Below the pieces are notes generated by a model. It was not told where the DNA came from. It saw only the letters and a program-made list of their open reading frames with translations, and made no database searches. A program made the translations under genes and the position numbers. A DNA stretch of 64,000 bases from WTFY01 sp965220895 (GTDB lineage: Bacteria > Pseudomonadota > Gammaproteobacteria > UBA4575): NCBI GenBank assembly GCA_965220895.1, contig OZ244850.1:1736001-1800000 (forward strand). Reading direction: 5' to 3'. Below, one piece after another: positions 62,337 to 64,000 of this stretch (positions are counted from its first letter, which is position 1; the number at the start of each line of letters is the position of its first letter).

Positions 62337-62846
62337 TTAATCCAGATACACTCTTTTTCCATGCCTCCAAAATTTGGGATTGTAACTGACCTGATTGCCC
62401 CAAATTCCGAGCCTATCTTGCCTAGCATACTGTTCTTGGTCTTTGTATTTGTCGCTATATGCCACTATCGCCAAGCCGTTCCGCACCATCCATTCGCAAA
62501 TATCCTTGCCGTCACAAAATACAACACCCAATGCCCGACCAAATTTATCGTAGCCTTGAACATCGACTCGCACATGTTTTCCTCCAATAGCCCGTATCAA
62601 TTCTCCCTTTACCCACCTTCCCTGGTTGTACCAGCGTCCATCCTTTTGTGCGAGTTGCCTGTGTTCTGGTGCATCTATGCCATACAAACGGATTTTGATT
62701 CCCCTCACCACTATATCGTCAGCATCAACCACGTAAGCCTTACCTAAAATAATTTTCTTTTGCTTTGGCCTTGGACGGCGTATGAACCATCCAAATAGTA
62801 AGGCCAGAATTAAAATGATAATGAAAAGGAAATACTCAATTTCCAT
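62337..62846 (-). CDS. Membrane-anchored staphylococcal nuclease-like (thermonuclease) protein
   Basis: 169 residues. A membrane helix (about 5-22) is followed by RRPRPKQKK. The SNase domain has the catalytic set: Arg53, Asp58 and Glu61 in KIRLYGIDAPEHRQ and Arg104 in YDKFGRALGVVF, plus the calcium-site region VVDADDIVV. By the positive-inside rule the basic patch after the helix suggests the nuclease domain is cytoplasmic, unlike secreted SNases. It is an intact, probably active nuclease of DNA or RNA. It is first of the minus-strand accessory genes. Confidence 0.88.
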   Translation of the reverse strand: MEIEYFLFIIILILALLFGWFIRRPRPKQKKIILGKAYVVDADDIVVRGIKIRLYGIDAPEHRQLAQKDGRWYNQGRWVKGELIRAIGGKHVRVDVQGYDKFGRALGVVFCDGKDICEWMVRNGLAIVAYSDKYKDQEQYARQDRLGIWGNQVSYNPKFWRHGKRVYLD

Positions 62847-62969
62847 ATCAGATCTCTTCTTTTTGATGGCATAGCAATAATCTTCTAAGCGTCATTTTCA
62901 ATAGGCATAACAGACAGTACAAAAATATCAACTCAGTAAACATAAAACTGCTCGAGCAGTCCTGACTCA

Positions 62970-63281
62970 ATGTTATCGATAGCGGTCATGTTTATACCTA
63001 CATGGAGTGGTACACTCAGACGGCACCTGCATACACAGAATAGCAGTACTTTTTTCGTATCAGATGTGGCTCATGTTTCCTGGTTAATGCAGACTATCGA
63101 ACCCTTGGGATCTAGCAAGAATGGTACGCTCGGACCGATGTTCGATACAATTCTGGTATTCAATGGAGGGACTTGGGCAATTGCCCTTGTTGCAGGAAAT
63201 CCAGGGAGGCGGTTGTTTCATTGTTACACTTTGGTGCATCAAGCCCCAGACATGAAAACATGGATTAAGGTAAGGACATGA
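62970..63281 (+). pseudogene. Multicopper oxidase C-terminal remnant
   Basis: The 103-codon frame ends like a multicopper oxidase: GPMFDTILVFNGGTWAIALV then AGNPGRRLFHCYTLVHQAPD and M. The canonical copper motif HCH-x3-H-x4-M appears as HCY...H...M, so a copper-ligand His is lost (Tyr86). Only about the last 85 residues look homologous; the N-terminal two or three domains are missing. The first residues before RRHLHTQ look unrelated. Its TGA overlaps the ATG of the cytochrome gene, showing that the intact gene was once coupled to it. A short functional protein is unlikely. Confidence 0.6.
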
Positions 63282-63757
63282 GAAGCGTAATTTATTGCAG
63301 TGGCGTTGCGGTATTGGTCGGTATCAATTTAACTTTCGGCGGCCTGCTGTTCGCACAGCAAAGCACCGTGGTGCAACCGGAAAATGTGGATATCGAGAAT
63401 GGCGAGGTTCTTTATGCCAAGGCCTGTGCCTCCTGTCACGGGGTTCTGCTTGAAGGCCAAAAAGACTGGAGGCAGGAGAATGAGAGTGGGGTTTTTCCAG
63501 CACCTCCGCACGATGAAACCGGCCATACCTGGCACCATGGCGACAGGTTGCTGTTTGCGTACACAAAGTATGGAGGTGAGGCAGTATTAGCTGCCAAGGG
63601 AATTGAGGGCGTAAAAAGCAACATGCCGGGCTTCAGCGAAACCCTGAGCGACCAGGAGATCTGGGACATCTTGGCATTCATCAAGTCGACCTGGTCGGAA
63701 CGTGTGCGCAAACTGCAGGCATCAAGAACCGAAGCGGAACAACAGGACAGGCGCTGA
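63278..63757 (+). CDS. Monohaem c-type cytochrome
   Basis: 159 residues. A signal peptide ends near FGGLLFAQQ. The haem motif is CASCH (Cys50, Cys53, His54) and the sixth ligand is probably Met116 in SNMPGFSETLSDQEIWDIL. It is a periplasmic class I electron carrier. The start overlaps the stop of the multicopper-oxidase remnant (ATGA), suggesting a former redox pair. Composition resembles the chromosomal background more than the accessory segment. Confidence 0.88.
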   Translation: MRSVIYCSGVAVLVGINLTFGGLLFAQQSTVVQPENVDIENGEVLYAKACASCHGVLLEGQKDWRQENESGVFPAPPHDETGHTWHHGDRLLFAYTKYGGEAVLAAKGIEGVKSNMPGFSETLSDQEIWDILAFIKSTWSERVRKLQASRTEAEQQDRR

Positions 63758-63849
63758 AAACAAAGAAGCGGCCCAGAGGTGGGCGTCAACCGTCCCAATT
63801 CAGGGCTGGTAATTCACCCGTGAGGGCTTGATCAGTGAACCATTTGCAG

Positions 63850-64000
63850 TCAGTGAATGGCGTGCACGGGTTTGAGCACCTGCAGGCCCTGGTATTCAAT
63901 GAAAATACAGAAGTGGCCCAGGTAATTGTCGACCGTTCCAATCTCCACCTTGTCTTCCCGGATCGCACACAACATGGTCAGCTCGGACTCGCAAAAAGCT
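63850..64000 (-). CDS. C-terminal part of an unidentified protein (5' end outside window)
   Basis: A minus-strand frame is open from the right edge to TGA at 63852-63850 and reads ESELTMLCAIREDKVEIGTV, then NYLGHFCIFIEYQGLQVLKP. The composition is protein-like and the frame ends cleanly, but 49 residues match no family I know. An internal ATG at 63975 would give a 41-residue protein without a visible ribosome-binding site. It is convergent with the cytochrome gene. Confidence 0.4.
   Translation of the reverse strand, partial: AFCESELTMLCAIREDKVEIGTVDNYLGHFCIFIEYQGLQVLKPVHAIH

Larger units (their letters stand above)
56698..62969 (-). other. AT-rich accessory segment downstream of tRNA-Lys (putative island)
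   Basis: Base composition and codon use change abruptly after the IS element and return to the GC-rich background after about 63000. All genes inside are on the minus strand, and none belongs to the conserved neighbourhood. The left edge is tRNA-Lys plus the IS. The right edge abuts a truncated multicopper oxidase. I find no integrase and no copy of the tRNA 3' end inside the window. Confidence 0.65.

Noticed and set aside
62361..62747. 128-codon plus-strand frame opposite the nuclease gene
   Set aside because: The minus strand encodes a complete SNase with catalytic residues, so this is a shadow.
63786..63968. 60-codon minus-strand frame near the right edge
   Set aside because: Low-quality translation rich in Arg, Cys and Thr; an overlapping frame (63850-64000) is more protein-like.
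55392..64000. Right-hand attachment site repeating the tRNA-Lys 3' end
   Set aside because: By eye no copy of the T arm and acceptor sequence is found between the tRNA and the window end; it may lie outside or be lost.

Overview
The window is high-GC bacterial chromosome of a gammaproteobacterium. The evidence is the S10-spc-alpha ribosomal block followed by uvrA and ssb, the blocks miaB-phoH-ybeY-ybeX-lnt-leuS-lptE-holA, aspS-nudB-yebC-ruvCAB and ybgC-tolQRAB-pal-cpoB-queE-queC-tRNA-Lys, and the presence of Hda, LptE and YhdP. A Chromatiales-like or related environmental lineage is possible, but no rRNA or lineage marker in the window settles it.

Layout. 1-10622: ribosomal protein genes rpsS (partial) to rplQ with secY and rpoA, in canonical order. 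10693-14903: a SAM hydroxide adenosyltransferase, uvrA (reverse) and ssb. 15018-24678: miaB to lptE, with an extra manC/algA-type gene between lnt and leuS. 24699-28759: a reverse-strand hydroxyacid dehydrogenase, then holA, proA and nadD. 28829-37478: rng, yhdP, a Nit2-type amidase, tldD and pmbA. 37494-39927 (reverse): purM, purN and a DUF3108 protein. 40117-41818: a CDP-alcohol phosphatidyltransferase, hda and an ArsC-family reductase. 41935-48655: acylphosphatase, FmdB, aspS, nudB, an alpha/beta hydrolase, yebC and ruvCAB. 48699-55391: the Tol-Pal envelope machine, the queuosine precursor genes queE and queC, and tRNA-Lys(TTT).

Immediately after the 3' end of tRNA-Lys the character of the sequence changes. 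An IS481-family insertion sequence (about 55403-56697) is followed by a visibly AT-richer accessory segment, about 56700-63000, in which every gene lies on the minus strand. Its core is a tightly coupled five-gene operon (61475 down to 56861). It encodes a four-helix membrane protein with cytoplasmic ends, a predicted inner-membrane lipoprotein with a von Willebrand A-like domain, a MotA/TolQ/ExbB-like protein with a long duplicated coiled-coil tail, a MotB/TolR-like single-span partner with an acidic residue in its membrane helix and an unrecognised periplasmic domain, and a 53-residue very basic protein. I do not recognise this combination as any named system. It recalls Zorya ZorAB but has no ZorC, ZorD or ZorE, and it is the best candidate in the window for an undescribed system. 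Upstream on the same strand are a membrane-anchored beta-rich protein and a membrane-anchored staphylococcal-nuclease-like protein.

The segment ends in the remnant of a multicopper oxidase C-terminus, translationally coupled to an intact c-type cytochrome, and the GC-rich background then resumes. An incomplete reverse-strand reading frame runs off the right edge. There is no CRISPR array and no recognisable integrase. No gene-free stretch exceeds 300 bases; the larger gaps (14293-14462, 39928-40116, 56620-56860, 61476-61711) hold regulatory or repeat structure, described below, or nothing recognisable.
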